From the IMG/VR virus record IMGVR_UViG_3300035678_000006, positions 1-32,358 of that record: 32,358 nt of DNA. One strand, written 5' to 3'. The translations under genes were made by a program, and so were the position numbers. Position 1 is the first letter of the stretch, and the number at the start of each line of letters is the position of its first letter. Source of the DNA: a virus. Below the pieces are notes generated by a model. It worked only from the letters and a program-made list of their open reading frames with translations. It was not told where the DNA came from and did no database searches. Of the stretch, positions 18,762-27,331 are shown piece after piece.

Positions 18762-19088
18762 ATGCCCCGAGCTAAGCGCGTCTGCGCCAAGGTCGGATGC
18801 CCGGCCACAGCAACCACGAGCTACTGCCCAACGCACCAAGCCGAAGCCGAACGCGCAAGAGGCAGCCGAGAGCAACGCGGGTACGATCACGCACACCGCG
18901 AACTACGCAAGCAATGGGCGCCCAAAGTAGCAAGAGGCGGCATACTCTGCGGCAAGTGCGGCAACACCATCCAGCCCGGCACCACATGGCACCTAGGCCA
19001 CACCGACGACCGCACAACATGGACAGGCCCCGAACACGCACACTGCAACCTCAGCGATGCAGGAAGACGGTCCCACCGACCCGACTAA
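18762..19088 (+). CDS. HNH endonuclease of the packaging module
   Basis: The 108-aa HNH nuclease lies beside the terminase genes, where such proteins assist genome cutting at cos in HK97-like phages. Residues about 8-25 carry C, C, C and H (CAKVGCPATATTSYCPTH), then C-x2-C (LCGKCG). The HNH core is HLGHTDDRTTWTGPEHAHCN at about 76-95, with H76, H79, H92 and N95. AGGAG precedes two adjacent ATGs (18759, 18762); spacing favours 18762. No independent promoter is recognised. Confidence 0.88.
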   Translation: MPRAKRVCAKVGCPATATTSYCPTHQAEAERARGSREQRGYDHAHRELRKQWAPKVARGGILCGKCGNTIQPGTTWHLGHTDDRTTWTGPEHAHCNLSDAGRRSHRPD

Positions 19089-19089
19089 A

Positions 19090-19106
19090 GGGGTGGGGGG
19101 CACCCC
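19090..19106. other. G-rich inverted repeat between HNH and small terminase, possible cos region
   Basis: GGGGTG (19090-19095), GGGGG and CACCCC (19101-19106) form a perfect 6-bp inverted repeat in the 100-bp gap between the two packaging genes. Cohesive ends of many HNH-bearing actinophages lie near this point. No direct evidence of cutting is available from sequence alone. Confidence 0.3.
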
Positions 19107-19188
19107 CAAACCGACCCCAATGCAACCCACCGCCGGTGAGGTCTCTCGATGGTGCGGAGGGTTCAAAAGTTTCCGGAGGGAGGCTCTG

Positions 19189-19734
19189 ATGACGAGTGGT
19201 GGTTCCCGTTTGCGTTCTGGGCCTGCGAAGGATCCGAAGTCCGGCCGGTCTGATCGTCTTGGTTTTTCTGCTACTGCGCTTCCTTCTGAGGGGTTCACCG
19301 GGGATGTTCCGGCGTTTCCACTGGGCAAGGTGAGCGTCTATTTCACGTACAAGGTTGACGGCAAGATGGTCCGCGAGTTCGACGAGGACGCCACCCAGGA
19401 GCGGTACACGCGGGAGCTCGAGTTGTGGGCGTGGGCTTGGTCCACCCCCCAGGCTGCGGCGTGGGCCCGTGAGTCGTGGCGCTGGCATTCGGTGGCGATG
19501 TGGGTCCGCACTGCGGTCATTTGTGAGTCTTCCGAGGCGCAGGCTGCCGATAAGAACTCGCTGCATAGGTTCGCGGATCAGATCGGCCTGACGCCGGCGG
19601 GGTTGGCCGGGAACGGTTGGGCGATCGCTGCGGACCAGGTCACTGAGAAGCGTGAAGAAAAGGCTGCCGAAGCTGCTCCTGAAGGTAAGGCTGCGCCGGC
19701 TCGCCGGTTGAGGGCCGTCAGTGGCGGCGGCTGA
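19189..19734 (+). CDS. terS: Terminase small subunit (P27-like)
   Basis: The 181-aa protein would recognise phage DNA and load the large terminase. Typical P27-family segments are visible: FPLGKVSVYFTYKVDG, TRELELWAWAWSTPQAAAWA, then WHSVAMWVRTAVICESSEA and RFADQIGLTPAGLAGNGWAI (about 124-143). The frame is open to 19057, but GGAGGGAGG directly before 19189 fixes the start. A charged tail (EKREEKAAEAAPEGKAAPAR) follows. It overlaps the large subunit start by 14 bases. Confidence 0.88.
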   Translation: MTSGGSRLRSGPAKDPKSGRSDRLGFSATALPSEGFTGDVPAFPLGKVSVYFTYKVDGKMVREFDEDATQERYTRELELWAWAWSTPQAAAWARESWRWHSVAMWVRTAVICESSEAQAADKNSLHRFADQIGLTPAGLAGNGWAIAADQVTEKREEKAAEAAPEGKAAPARRLRAVSGGG

Positions 19735-20794
19735 GGGTTTTCTCGTTGACTTTCCGACGCTGGGCGACTTGCTGGATGCGTGGATCGCGCACCATTGCCG
19801 TGTTCCTGATGGGTTTTCCCGTGGGGCCGAGTTTCGGCAGTCTGATTGGCAGTTTTGGTGCACGGCGAACCATTATCGGATCCGCCCGGAGGCTTACTGG
19901 AACGAGGACCAGCCCCTTCTGAACCAGGCATTCGTTTACCGGCGTTCTCAGATCGTTGCGCCGCAGAAGACGGGCAAGGGCCCTTGGGCTGCTGCTGTGA
20001 CGACTGGCGAGGCTGTTGGCCCGTCTGTGTTCAACGGTTGGGCTGAAGAGGGCGAACTGTATGAGTGTGCCGAGAACGGCTGCTCTTGTGGGTGGACGTA
20101 TGAGTACCTGCAGGGTGAGCCGAAGGGCATCCGCCATCCCTCTCCACTGATCCAGCTTACGGCGACGTCTGAGGATCAGGTGGATAACATCCTGCGCCCG
20201 CTCAAGGCGATGATCCGCCTGGGCCCGCTGTCTGATCTGCTGCTGATCCGCGAGGACTTCATCCGCATCGTTGGCGAGTCAGGCGATGAGGACATGGACC
20301 GTATCGACGCCGTGACTTCCAATGCGCAGTCGAAGCTTGGTAACCCGATCTCGTTTGCCTTCCAGGATGAGTCCGGCCTGTATACGAAGACGAACAAGAT
20401 GATCAAGGTTGCTGAGACGCAGCGCCGCGGCGCGGCCGGCATGGGTGGCCGGACGATTGAGACGACGAACGCTTGGGATCCGGCGGAGAATTCGACGGCG
20501 CAGCGCACTTACGAGTCGCAGTCGAAGGACGTGTTCAAGTTTTTCCGTCAGCCGCCGGCCGAGCTCTCTTACGGGAACAAGCGGGACCGCGCACGGATCC
20601 ACCGTTTCGTTTACGAGGGCTCGCCTTGGGTCAATCTTGACTCGATCGAGGGCGAGGCGTCGGAGCTGATGGAGACGGACAGGGCGCAGGCTGAACGGTT
20701 CTTTGGTAACCGTCTGGTCTCTGGTTCTGGCGCCTGGCTGAAGGATGGTTTGTGGGATGCAGCTTACGCCTCGCCTGTGGCTTCCGAATCCTGA
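19721..20794 (+). CDS. terL: Terminase large subunit, ATPase part (frame ends early)
   Basis: The 357-aa product holds the packaging ATPase: Walker A-like VAPQKTGKGPWAAA at 79-92, Walker B FAFQDE with D216-E217, and the coupling region TIETTNAWDPAENS. It stops at TGA 20792-20794 just after SGAWLKDGLWDAAYA, the segment that normally joins ATPase to nuclease. The nuclease domain continues in the next frame (20745-21392). The start GTG lies inside the small-subunit gene. The split may be a real mutation, a sequencing error or a +1 recoding event. Confidence 0.88.
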   Translation: MAAAEGFLVDFPTLGDLLDAWIAHHCRVPDGFSRGAEFRQSDWQFWCTANHYRIRPEAYWNEDQPLLNQAFVYRRSQIVAPQKTGKGPWAAAVTTGEAVGPSVFNGWAEEGELYECAENGCSCGWTYEYLQGEPKGIRHPSPLIQLTATSEDQVDNILRPLKAMIRLGPLSDLLLIREDFIRIVGESGDEDMDRIDAVTSNAQSKLGNPISFAFQDESGLYTKTNKMIKVAETQRRGAAGMGGRTIETTNAWDPAENSTAQRTYESQSKDVFKFFRQPPAELSYGNKRDRARIHRFVYEGSPWVNLDSIEGEASELMETDRAQAERFFGNRLVSGSGAWLKDGLWDAAYASPVASES

Positions 20795-21392
20795 CGACGG
20801 GGCCGCTATCTGTCTTGGCTTCGACGGGTCTGAGAATGACGACTACACCGCTATTCAGGCTGAGACGTTCGACGGTTTCACGTTCACGCCGCGTTACGGG
20901 CCGGATCGTAGGCCGGCGATCTGGAACCCTGCGGAGTGGGGTGGCCAGATTCCCCGCGGTGAGGTCCACGCTGCCGTTGATGAGCTTTTTGAGCGGTATC
21001 GGGTGGAGCGGTTCTACTGTGACCCGCAGGACTGGTATTCGGAGATTGGTGATTGGTCGCTGAAGTACGGCGACAATCACGTTTTCGAGTGGGCCACGAA
21101 CCGGATCAAGGCCATGTATGCGGAGATCAAACGGTTCGAAATCGACCTCGCTACTAAGCGGATCTCCCATGATGGCTGCCCGATCGCTGGGCTTCATCTT
21201 GCGAATGCCCGGAAGGCTGCGAAGCCGGGCCAGCAGTACGTCCTGATCAAACCGACGAATCATCAGAAGATCGACGCCGCCATGGCGCGGATTCTGGCTC
21301 ACACTGCAGCTTCCGATGCCCGCGAAGAGGGCTGGACGGCCGGCTACCAGTACAGCGCGAAGATTTCGAACGCCGTGTACGGCTTCAACTAA
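20745..21392 (+). CDS. terL: Terminase large subunit, nuclease part (other frame)
   Basis: This 215-aa frame carries the RNase H-like nuclease domain of the large terminase: LGFDGSENDDYTAI with the first metal-binding aspartate, FYCDPQDWYSEI with the second, and the C-terminal segment HDGCPIAGLHLANARKA. It overlaps the ATPase frame by 50 bases and is offset by +1. Meaningful sequence starts at about DDGAAICLG (20790); what precedes it (ATGs at 20745 and 20757) does not look like a natural N-terminus. It is not expected to work alone unless produced by frameshift or assembled in trans. Confidence 0.82.
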   Translation: MVCGMQLTPRLWLPNPDDGAAICLGFDGSENDDYTAIQAETFDGFTFTPRYGPDRRPAIWNPAEWGGQIPRGEVHAAVDELFERYRVERFYCDPQDWYSEIGDWSLKYGDNHVFEWATNRIKAMYAEIKRFEIDLATKRISHDGCPIAGLHLANARKAAKPGQQYVLIKPTNHQKIDAAMARILAHTAASDAREEGWTAGYQYSAKISNAVYGFN

Positions 21393-21408
21393 CGAAGAGG
21401 GTGGTGGC

Positions 21409-22827
21409 GTGGACGCCAAGCTTGCACGGAACTACCTGGAGATCGGCATGAACCGGCTGAGTGCCCAGGCTCCAGCTTGGCAGCGCCGGCAGGACTATGT
21501 GGAGGGCAAGCAGGACGATCCTTTCGCCCCGGAGGGTGTGAACACCGAGTACAAGTCGTTGCAGAAGCAGTCGATTGCGAACTTCCTTGAGATTGCGATG
21601 AATGCCCCGGTGCAGCGTATGCAGGCTGACGGGTTCCGCACCGGCCGGAATGACAAGGCGGACCTGACTGCCTGGAACGAGATTTGGCAGCCTAACAAGC
21701 TGGATTCGCGCCAGAAGATCGTCTACAAGCAGATGTACATCCACGGTCGCGGCATCATGTCAGTGTCCCCGGTCAAAGCGACTCCCAAGACGCCGAAGAT
21801 TCGCCCTGAGAACGGCAAACGGGTGTGGATTGAGCCGAACCCGGACGATCCGTTTGAGGGATTGTTCGCGGTCAAGCAGATCGGCGGCCTTGATGGCTCG
21901 GTGAATGCCTACGTCTACACCGACGCCGAGTGGGTGCAGTTCACGCAGGCGAAGGGCAAGACGGACTGGGGCATGACGGCGATGGGCCGGCATAACCTCG
22001 GCGGCCTGCCGTTCGTGACGTTCGACTTCAATGTGGACGCTGATGGCGTGCCGCACGCACCGATCGACAAGTTGATGCCGCAGCAGGACGCGATCAACAC
22101 GATCCGTTTCAACACGCTCCTGGCGATGCAGTTTTCGGCGTACCGGCAGCGCGTCTTTACCGGGTTTGATCCGGTGGCGCGTGATGCCAAGGGCAGCCCC
22201 ATCGTCCGGAAGAACGCTGACGGCACGGACATGAAGGACCTGAATGGGTTGCCCATGCCGGTGCTGAATACCCCGGGCCGCCTTGGCGTGGACCGGGCGC
22301 TGGTGTTTCCTGGTGAGCTCACGAAGGTCTTTGACCTGCCTGAGTCGAACTTGGACAACTACATCAAGGTCTACGACACGTTCCTGAATACGTTTTTCTC
22401 GACGGGGCAGATCCCGCCCCAGTACTCGCTGACGAAGATGGCGAACCTGACCGGTGACGGCATGGCCGGCGCCGAGTCCACGTTCCAGTCGCTCATCACG
22501 GATTTGAAGATGGCGGCCGGTGAGTCGCTGGAGTCTGTGATGCGCCTGGCGAACCGTGCCCGTGGCGAAACAAGCCCGGATGTGGCGTCGGAAGTGATCT
22601 GGTCGAGTTCTGAGATTCAGTCGTTCGCGCAGATCGTTGACGGCGTCGGCAAGCTCATCACGTCGGGCATGTCCCGCAAGGACGCTTGGTCGATGCTTCC
22701 GGACGCCACGCCGCCGAAGGTTGCGGAGTGGGTGGAGAACTCGGATTCGGACATCGACAGGCAGGACGCGGGTGTGAACGCTTTGGCTGCGAAGATCGGC
22801 GGAACCAGTGGAGACGAGCTTTCCTGA
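21409..22827 (+). CDS. Portal protein (SPP1 gp6-like family)
   Basis: The 472-aa portal would form the dodecameric ring at one capsid vertex through which DNA passes. Family traits include the N-terminal YVEGKQDDPFAPEGVNTEYK, the VQRMQADGFRTGRND segment, the central DKLMPQQDAINTIRFNTLLA and the later PPQYSLTKMANLTGDGMAGA helix region. The GTG at 21409 with GAGGGTGG upstream is the most likely start; the frame extends upstream only through the terminase gene. It follows the terminase directly, as usual. Confidence 0.92.
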   Translation: MDAKLARNYLEIGMNRLSAQAPAWQRRQDYVEGKQDDPFAPEGVNTEYKSLQKQSIANFLEIAMNAPVQRMQADGFRTGRNDKADLTAWNEIWQPNKLDSRQKIVYKQMYIHGRGIMSVSPVKATPKTPKIRPENGKRVWIEPNPDDPFEGLFAVKQIGGLDGSVNAYVYTDAEWVQFTQAKGKTDWGMTAMGRHNLGGLPFVTFDFNVDADGVPHAPIDKLMPQQDAINTIRFNTLLAMQFSAYRQRVFTGFDPVARDAKGSPIVRKNADGTDMKDLNGLPMPVLNTPGRLGVDRALVFPGELTKVFDLPESNLDNYIKVYDTFLNTFFSTGQIPPQYSLTKMANLTGDGMAGAESTFQSLITDLKMAAGESLESVMRLANRARGETSPDVASEVIWSSSEIQSFAQIVDGVGKLITSGMSRKDAWSMLPDATPPKVAEWVENSDSDIDRQDAGVNALAAKIGGTSGDELS

Positions 22828-24097
22828 CGCTGCTAGAGAGCATGACAGGACGATGCGGGCGCTGGAGTTGCTGGCCATGCAAGCTGCCCGCGTCGCCTGG
22901 CGGAAGGTCCGCCTAAATGACATCACCGGCTCGTGGATGTCTGCGATTGAGCCGCTAACCGCTATTGTCTCTGCTGTCCAGTTGCGGGCTGCTACTGAAG
23001 GCGCGTTCTATGGCGCCGATGCGCTGTCTCAGCAGGGCTTGTACGAGGCGCCTAAGGCGTTTGTGGATCCTCGTGGGTTCGCCGGGTTTGCGGCTGATGG
23101 TAGGACGCTGGAGGGCTTGCTGTACTCGCCTGTTGTGGGCGTGAAGAAGCTGATTGCGGGTGGGATGGCGCCGGGTCAGGCTCTTAGGTCGGGCACGGTG
23201 CTGCTTGATCGGGCTGTGCAAACAACAATTTCTGATACGGGACGGTCGGCGGCGTCAGTGGACGTTGCTGCACGGCCGCGTGTCGGCTATGTGCGGATGC
23301 TCAGCGCCCCGTCCTGCGCCCGGTGCGTCGTTCTGGCCGGGAAGTTTTACCGGTGGAATGCGGGCTTCCTGCGGCATCCTAAATGTGATTGTAGGCATGT
23401 CCCGTCCCGCGAATCCGTAGCTGGCGACGCTACCACGGATCCTTACGAGTACTTCAAGAGCCTTTCGCCTGAAGATCAGGACAAAGCGTTCACGAAAGCG
23501 GGAGCTCAGGCGGTCCGGGACGGCGCGGACATGTTCCAGGTTGTCAATAGCCGCCGCGGGTTGAAGTATGCGGGCATTTCTGAGGATGGAACGAGCCGTG
23601 GCCAGGCCGTGAAGGGCGCTTTCACCTTAGAGGGCACCACTGCGCGGGCGAACTTCGGGAAGGCTAAGCGGCTGACGCCAGAGGCCATTTATCGGCTGAA
23701 CGGCGACAACCGCGTAGCGGCTCTCGCGGACCTTGAAAAGTACGGCTATGTCCTCCCCGGTGGGCAGAATCCTTTAGGTTCCCTTCGCGGTCAACGTGAA
23801 GGGTTTGGGCAGCTCGGTCATGGCGGGGCTTATGATGCTGCGCGACAGCGGATCTTCAATGCGCGCATCAATGGGCGCGATGCTAGCGACCGCTACACCA
23901 TGACTGCGGCTGAGCGGCGCTTGAATGACGCCCGCGAGCGGTGGGAAGTGGTTCAACAGGGCCGCAACCCATTCTCTGCGCCTTCCATGACCGAGCGCGC
24001 CAAGCGCCTTGAGCAGCCCCTAACCCCGGCCATTGCGGCGGCAGTCGAAAAGGACTACCGGCGATGGCTTCTCACTGGCGGGCAAATCTTCCAGTGA
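22808..24097 (+). CDS. MuF-like minor head protein
   Basis: This 429-aa protein follows the portal with a 20-base overlap, the normal place of MuF/SPP1 gp7-type head morphogenesis proteins. An N-terminal helical part (about 1-150) leads to a cysteine-rich segment, CARCVVLAGKFYRW, then HPKCDCRHVP (about 170-200), diagnostic of MuF-like domains in actinophages. The C-terminal half is polar and repeats charged helices (TMTAAERRLNDARERW). No protease motif is certain, so maturation protease is only an alternative label. The start is GTG. Confidence 0.85.
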   Translation: METSFPDAAREHDRTMRALELLAMQAARVAWRKVRLNDITGSWMSAIEPLTAIVSAVQLRAATEGAFYGADALSQQGLYEAPKAFVDPRGFAGFAADGRTLEGLLYSPVVGVKKLIAGGMAPGQALRSGTVLLDRAVQTTISDTGRSAASVDVAARPRVGYVRMLSAPSCARCVVLAGKFYRWNAGFLRHPKCDCRHVPSRESVAGDATTDPYEYFKSLSPEDQDKAFTKAGAQAVRDGADMFQVVNSRRGLKYAGISEDGTSRGQAVKGAFTLEGTTARANFGKAKRLTPEAIYRLNGDNRVAALADLEKYGYVLPGGQNPLGSLRGQREGFGQLGHGGAYDAARQRIFNARINGRDASDRYTMTAAERRLNDARERWEVVQQGRNPFSAPSMTERAKRLEQPLTPAIAAAVEKDYRRWLLTGGQIFQ

Positions 24098-24157
24098 CCC
24101 ACATTCCAACCTGTCAGCGCGAGGCTGATGGGTCTTACCTCTGCGATGGAGGAACCA

Positions 24158-24817
24158 ATGAATAAGAAGCCACTGATCGGCCCGCACGGCATTGACCTGC
24201 GAGCCCCCGGCGGTATTGAGGCGTTGTTCGCGTTCAACCGGTCACTGTACGGCGATGCCGTCATGGAGGCTGGCGAAGGCGGAGAGGGCGGCACCCCGCC
24301 CGCGGGCAATCCCCCAGCGGGAGACCCCCCTCCGACCGCGGATCCTGCTCTTGACGCCATGAACACGGACGCTGGCAAGAAGGCTTTACAGACCGAGCGC
24401 GACGCTAGGTCGCAGGCCGAGAAGGACCTTGCTGACGCTCTGGAGCAGATCAAGCAGCTCAAGGCGCCAACACCCCCCGCGCCGCCGGCTACTGGCGAGG
24501 ATGACGCGAGCAAAAACCGCGTCACCGAACTGGAGAAGGACATTAGCACCAAAGACACCGCAATTGCTGAGCGCGACGCGAAGCTTCTGCGGTACGAGGT
24601 TGCTGCGGCCAAGGGTCTTGACCTGAAGGCGGCTCTGCGATTGCAGGGCGCCACAAAGGAAGAACTCGAAGCGGACGCGGATGACTTTGCCAAGTCATTC
24701 ATTCCTGGCGGTGTCGGTGAAGTTCCCGGCGCGGGCGCAATCGGTTCAACCGTTCGACCCAAGACAACCCCCGGTATCGGCACTCTGACTCACGCCTACG
24801 AAACCGCCGGCAAGTAA
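24158..24817 (+). CDS. Capsid scaffolding protein
   Basis: The 219-aa protein has a glycine/proline-rich low-complexity part (about 40-70) followed by a long coiled coil (ALQTERDARSQAEKDLADAL, then RVTELEKDISTKDTAIAERD at about 80-150). A charged C-terminal segment ends IGTLTHAYETAGK. This is the typical scaffold layout that shapes the procapsid and then leaves. GGAGGA precedes 24158, preferred over the ATG at 24128. It lies immediately before the capsid gene. Confidence 0.87.
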   Translation: MNKKPLIGPHGIDLRAPGGIEALFAFNRSLYGDAVMEAGEGGEGGTPPAGNPPAGDPPPTADPALDAMNTDAGKKALQTERDARSQAEKDLADALEQIKQLKAPTPPAPPATGEDDASKNRVTELEKDISTKDTAIAERDAKLLRYEVAAAKGLDLKAALRLQGATKEELEADADDFAKSFIPGGVGEVPGAGAIGSTVRPKTTPGIGTLTHAYETAGK

Positions 24818-24873
24818 ACCCCCCAAGGGCGACAGCCTGCGGGCCACACCAAAAAAGAAAGAGGTAAGCCACA

Positions 24874-25818
24874 ATGGCTGTCACCCTTCCACAGGCAGCA
24901 GTGCTGTCGGATAACGATCTGCAGCGCGGCGTTATCGAAACCTTTGTCCAGGCATCCCCCATCCTCGACCGGCTGCCCCTCATGACCATCGAGGGCAACG
25001 CCTACGCCTACAACCAGGAAGCTACCCTTCCCGGCGTGGCTTTCCGTTCGGTCAATGAAGGCTACACCGAGTCCACCGGCACCGTTGTTCAGAACAGCGA
25101 GTCCCTGGTGATCCTTGGTGGAGACGCTGACGTTGACAAGTTCATCGTCAAGACCCGCGGTAACTTGAACGACCAGCGCGCCACGCAGACGGCCATGAAG
25201 GTCAAGTCTGCCGCGTACAAGTTCCAGGAAACTTTCTTCAACGGAGACGTTGCCGTTGACCCCAAGGGCTTCGACGGTCTGAAGAAGCGACTCACGGGCG
25301 CTCAGGTGCTCGACGCCGGCACTAACGGTGTGGGTCCGGTCACCGCCGGCCATGACTTCCTTGACGCTCTGGATGCCTTGATCGCTCAGGTTCCGGGCAT
25401 CAACGGCGCGAACGGTGCGATCTACGCGAATGCCTCCATTCTGGGCAAGGTCACCTCTGCGCTGCGTCGTCTCGGTGGTGCTGACTTCATCCGTGAAGAC
25501 CTGACCGGCAAGCGCGTCCTGACCTACAACGGGATTCCGATCCTTGACCCCGGCTTCACCGCCGCGGGCGTTCAGATCCTTGGTCAGAACGAAACCCAGG
25601 GAACTTCCACCGTCGCGTCCTCTGTTTACGCCGTGAAGTTCGGCAACGACGAAGGCGACCAGGCCGTGACTGGCCTGACCAACGGCGGCGTTCAGGTCGA
25701 TGACCTTGGAGAGCTGGAAACCAAGCCGGCCTACCGTACCCGCATCGAGTTCTACTGCGGTCTCGCCACGTTCGGCGGCAAGGCTGCGGCTCGTCTCCGC
25801 GGCGTCCTCGCAGCCTAG
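24874..25818 (+). CDS. Major capsid protein (HK97 fold)
   Basis: The 314-aa shell protein shows the HK97-like order: N-terminal arm with QRGVIETFVQASPILDRLPL, an extended loop region (EGYTESTGTVVQNSESLVIL), the spine-helix and P-domain sequence KVKSAAYKFQETFFNGD, and the later ANASILGKVTSALRRLGGAD with a C-terminal PAYRTRIEFYCGLATFGGKA. Length is typical for phages that use a separate scaffold. AAAGAGG precedes the ATG. Codon use is strongly biased to C-ending codons, fitting high expression. Confidence 0.93.
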   Translation: MAVTLPQAAVLSDNDLQRGVIETFVQASPILDRLPLMTIEGNAYAYNQEATLPGVAFRSVNEGYTESTGTVVQNSESLVILGGDADVDKFIVKTRGNLNDQRATQTAMKVKSAAYKFQETFFNGDVAVDPKGFDGLKKRLTGAQVLDAGTNGVGPVTAGHDFLDALDALIAQVPGINGANGAIYANASILGKVTSALRRLGGADFIREDLTGKRVLTYNGIPILDPGFTAAGVQILGQNETQGTSTVASSVYAVKFGNDEGDQAVTGLTNGGVQVDDLGELETKPAYRTRIEFYCGLATFGGKAAARLRGVLAA

Positions 25819-25850
25819 TTAACCCTTACACGAACTAAGGAGTTCATAGC

Positions 25851-26162
25851 ATGGCTATTCGCAAGAGCACTGAGGAAAAGACGACGCTGGACAGCGACGT
25901 CACCAAGCCGTCCGTAACCGCCCCCGGCGACGGCCCGGCGGACACCACAGACCCCACCGAGATTGCTGTCTCTGTCCCGGCCGCGCCGGGCGCCGAGTCG
26001 CTGAAGGTTGGGACCGTGAACACGGTTGTGCCGGTGGAAGCACCCCCGGCCGCCGCCGAGGTTTCCGATCCGCGCATCGAATCCTACGAGGCCATCAAGC
26101 CGGACGGCTCGACGGTCACCGTGGAGCGGAACATCGAAACCGGCGAATCCAAGGTCAAGTAG
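25851..26162 (+). CDS. Head-module accessory protein
   Basis: The 103-aa protein has a long low-complexity proline/alanine-rich region and a short folded end (DGSTVTVERNIETGESKVK). Such small proteins often lie between the major capsid and the connectors of actinophages; decoration or joining roles are unproven. AAGGAG precedes the ATG. Confidence 0.7.
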   Translation: MAIRKSTEEKTTLDSDVTKPSVTAPGDGPADTTDPTEIAVSVPAAPGAESLKVGTVNTVVPVEAPPAAAEVSDPRIESYEAIKPDGSTVTVERNIETGESKVK

Positions 26163-26178
26163 AAGGCAGGAGGGCGTC

Positions 26179-26553
26179 ATGCAGGTATCAGTAGCGCAAA
26201 CCGATATTGAGAAGGTGTGGCGCCCTCTGACTGCTGAAGAGGCCGCTGTTGTTCCGGGCCTCTCCGCCCGGGCGTGGATCCGGATCGTCGCCAAGATCCC
26301 GGGCGTGGACGAATCGAGCATCGCTGAGGACGTCATCAGGGACGTCATGGTTTCCATGATCGTCCGCGTACTGAAGAACCCGGACAGCGCTAGGGTCATC
26401 TCGGAATCGATTGACGACAGTACGGATTCCCGCACGCTGGACGCAGCCATTGCGAGCGGTGAGATGTACGTGTCCGACGACGAGTTGGCCATGCTAACCC
26501 CGGCCCCTGTGGTCCCGTTCTACGGGATGTACGTTTTGGGGCTGGGCGGATGA
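26179..26553 (+). CDS. Head-tail connector (Gp19/Gp15/Gp42-like)
   Basis: The 124-aa protein has VEKVW-like WRPLTAEEAAVVPGLSARAW and a helical middle (IAEDVIRDVMVSMIVRVLKN), matching the Gp19/Gp15/Gp42 family of head-completion adaptors that sit on the portal. The C-terminal part holds short strands. GCAGGAGGG precedes the ATG at 26179. It opens a series of four overlapping connector genes. Confidence 0.8.
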   Translation: MQVSVAQTDIEKVWRPLTAEEAAVVPGLSARAWIRIVAKIPGVDESSIAEDVIRDVMVSMIVRVLKNPDSARVISESIDDSTDSRTLDAAIASGEMYVSDDELAMLTPAPVVPFYGMYVLGLGG

Positions 26554-26945
26554 ACCTGGACCGCGCTCTGAAGCGAGCCCGTGCCCGTGCTGAGTCTCGG
26601 ATGGTTGATGAGTGCGTGATCAGCCGGCCTGGGGAGACGGTTACGGATCCGGAATCGGGCGACGTCACGAGCTCCCCAGCCGCCCCGGTCTATGCCGGCA
26701 AGTGTGAGGTGCAGACGCGGGACACTGTGGCTGCTAGTCCGGAGGCTGGCGGGCATGTGTTCACGGTTGTATCCCGGGTGGTGAAGATCCCGGCTAACTC
26801 CGCGGACGTGCGGGACGGGGACGTGGTCAAGTTGACGGCGTCTCGGTTGAACGCGTTCACGGTCGGGAAGCAGTACCGGGTGGAGGGCTTCACGCCTGAC
26901 AGTTTCGAGACGGCTGCCCGGCTGCCGGTGAAGGAGCTGATGTGA
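26550..26945 (+). CDS. Head-tail joining protein (DUF6093-like)
   Basis: This 131-aa protein begins with a basic helix (NLDRALKRARARAESRMVDE) and continues with strands including YAGKCEVQTRD and VVKIPANSADVRDGDVVKLT. The pattern is that of the DUF6093 group, the stopper or joining proteins of actinophages. The ATG overlaps the previous stop. The position between adaptor and gp10-like gene fits a head-closure role. Confidence 0.78.
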   Translation: MNLDRALKRARARAESRMVDECVISRPGETVTDPESGDVTSSPAAPVYAGKCEVQTRDTVAASPEAGGHVFTVVSRVVKIPANSADVRDGDVVKLTASRLNAFTVGKQYRVEGFTPDSFETAARLPVKELM

Positions 26946-27331
26946 GCGCTGATACTTCTGATTTGGACGGACTGGCGCGGTCCTTCCGGGCGATCCCGGC
27001 CACGATGGTTCCGAAGATCCGCGGCGTTGTCGCCAAGTCTGCGCTGAACACCAAGAAGCTAATGCAGACGGACGCCCGCCGGTCGCGCCACTTCAAGCAA
27101 CTCGCGCCGACTATCAGCTACGACCTGAAGGTGCACGAGTTTGGCGGCGACGGCGTCATTGAAGCGGAGATCGGGCCCTCGGGCGGTGGCGCTGCTTCCC
27201 TCGCTGGCATCGCCTACTTCGGCACGTCGCGCCCTGGCGGCGGGACGGTCCGCAGCCCGGAAGACGCGATGCTCGAGGAAGCCCCGAACTTCTACGAGTA
27301 CGCGTTCAAGGCGACGGAGGGCCTGCTGTGA
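26942..27331 (+). CDS. Tail component, HK97 gp10-like
   Basis: The 129-aa protein starts at GTG (GTGA overlap). It has a helical half (LARSFRAIPATMVPKIRGVV, ALNTKKLMQTDARRS) and a strand-rich half with IEAEIGPSGGGAASLAGIAYF and the closing FKATEGLL. This is the common layout of HK97 gp10-like neck or tail-completion proteins. ATGA overlap links it to the next gene. Confidence 0.76.
   Translation: MSADTSDLDGLARSFRAIPATMVPKIRGVVAKSALNTKKLMQTDARRSRHFKQLAPTISYDLKVHEFGGDGVIEAEIGPSGGGAASLAGIAYFGTSRPGGGTVRSPEDAMLEEAPNFYEYAFKATEGLL

Noticed and set aside
21760-22926. 388-codon minus-strand ORF opposite the portal gene
   Set aside because: The translation is Arg/His/Val-rich low-quality sequence, fully antisense to a well-supported portal gene.
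26026-26178. Upstream extension of the head-tail connector frame
   Set aside because: The extension overlaps the preceding accessory gene and reads Arg/Pro-rich; the ATG at 26179 has a strong ribosome-binding sequence.
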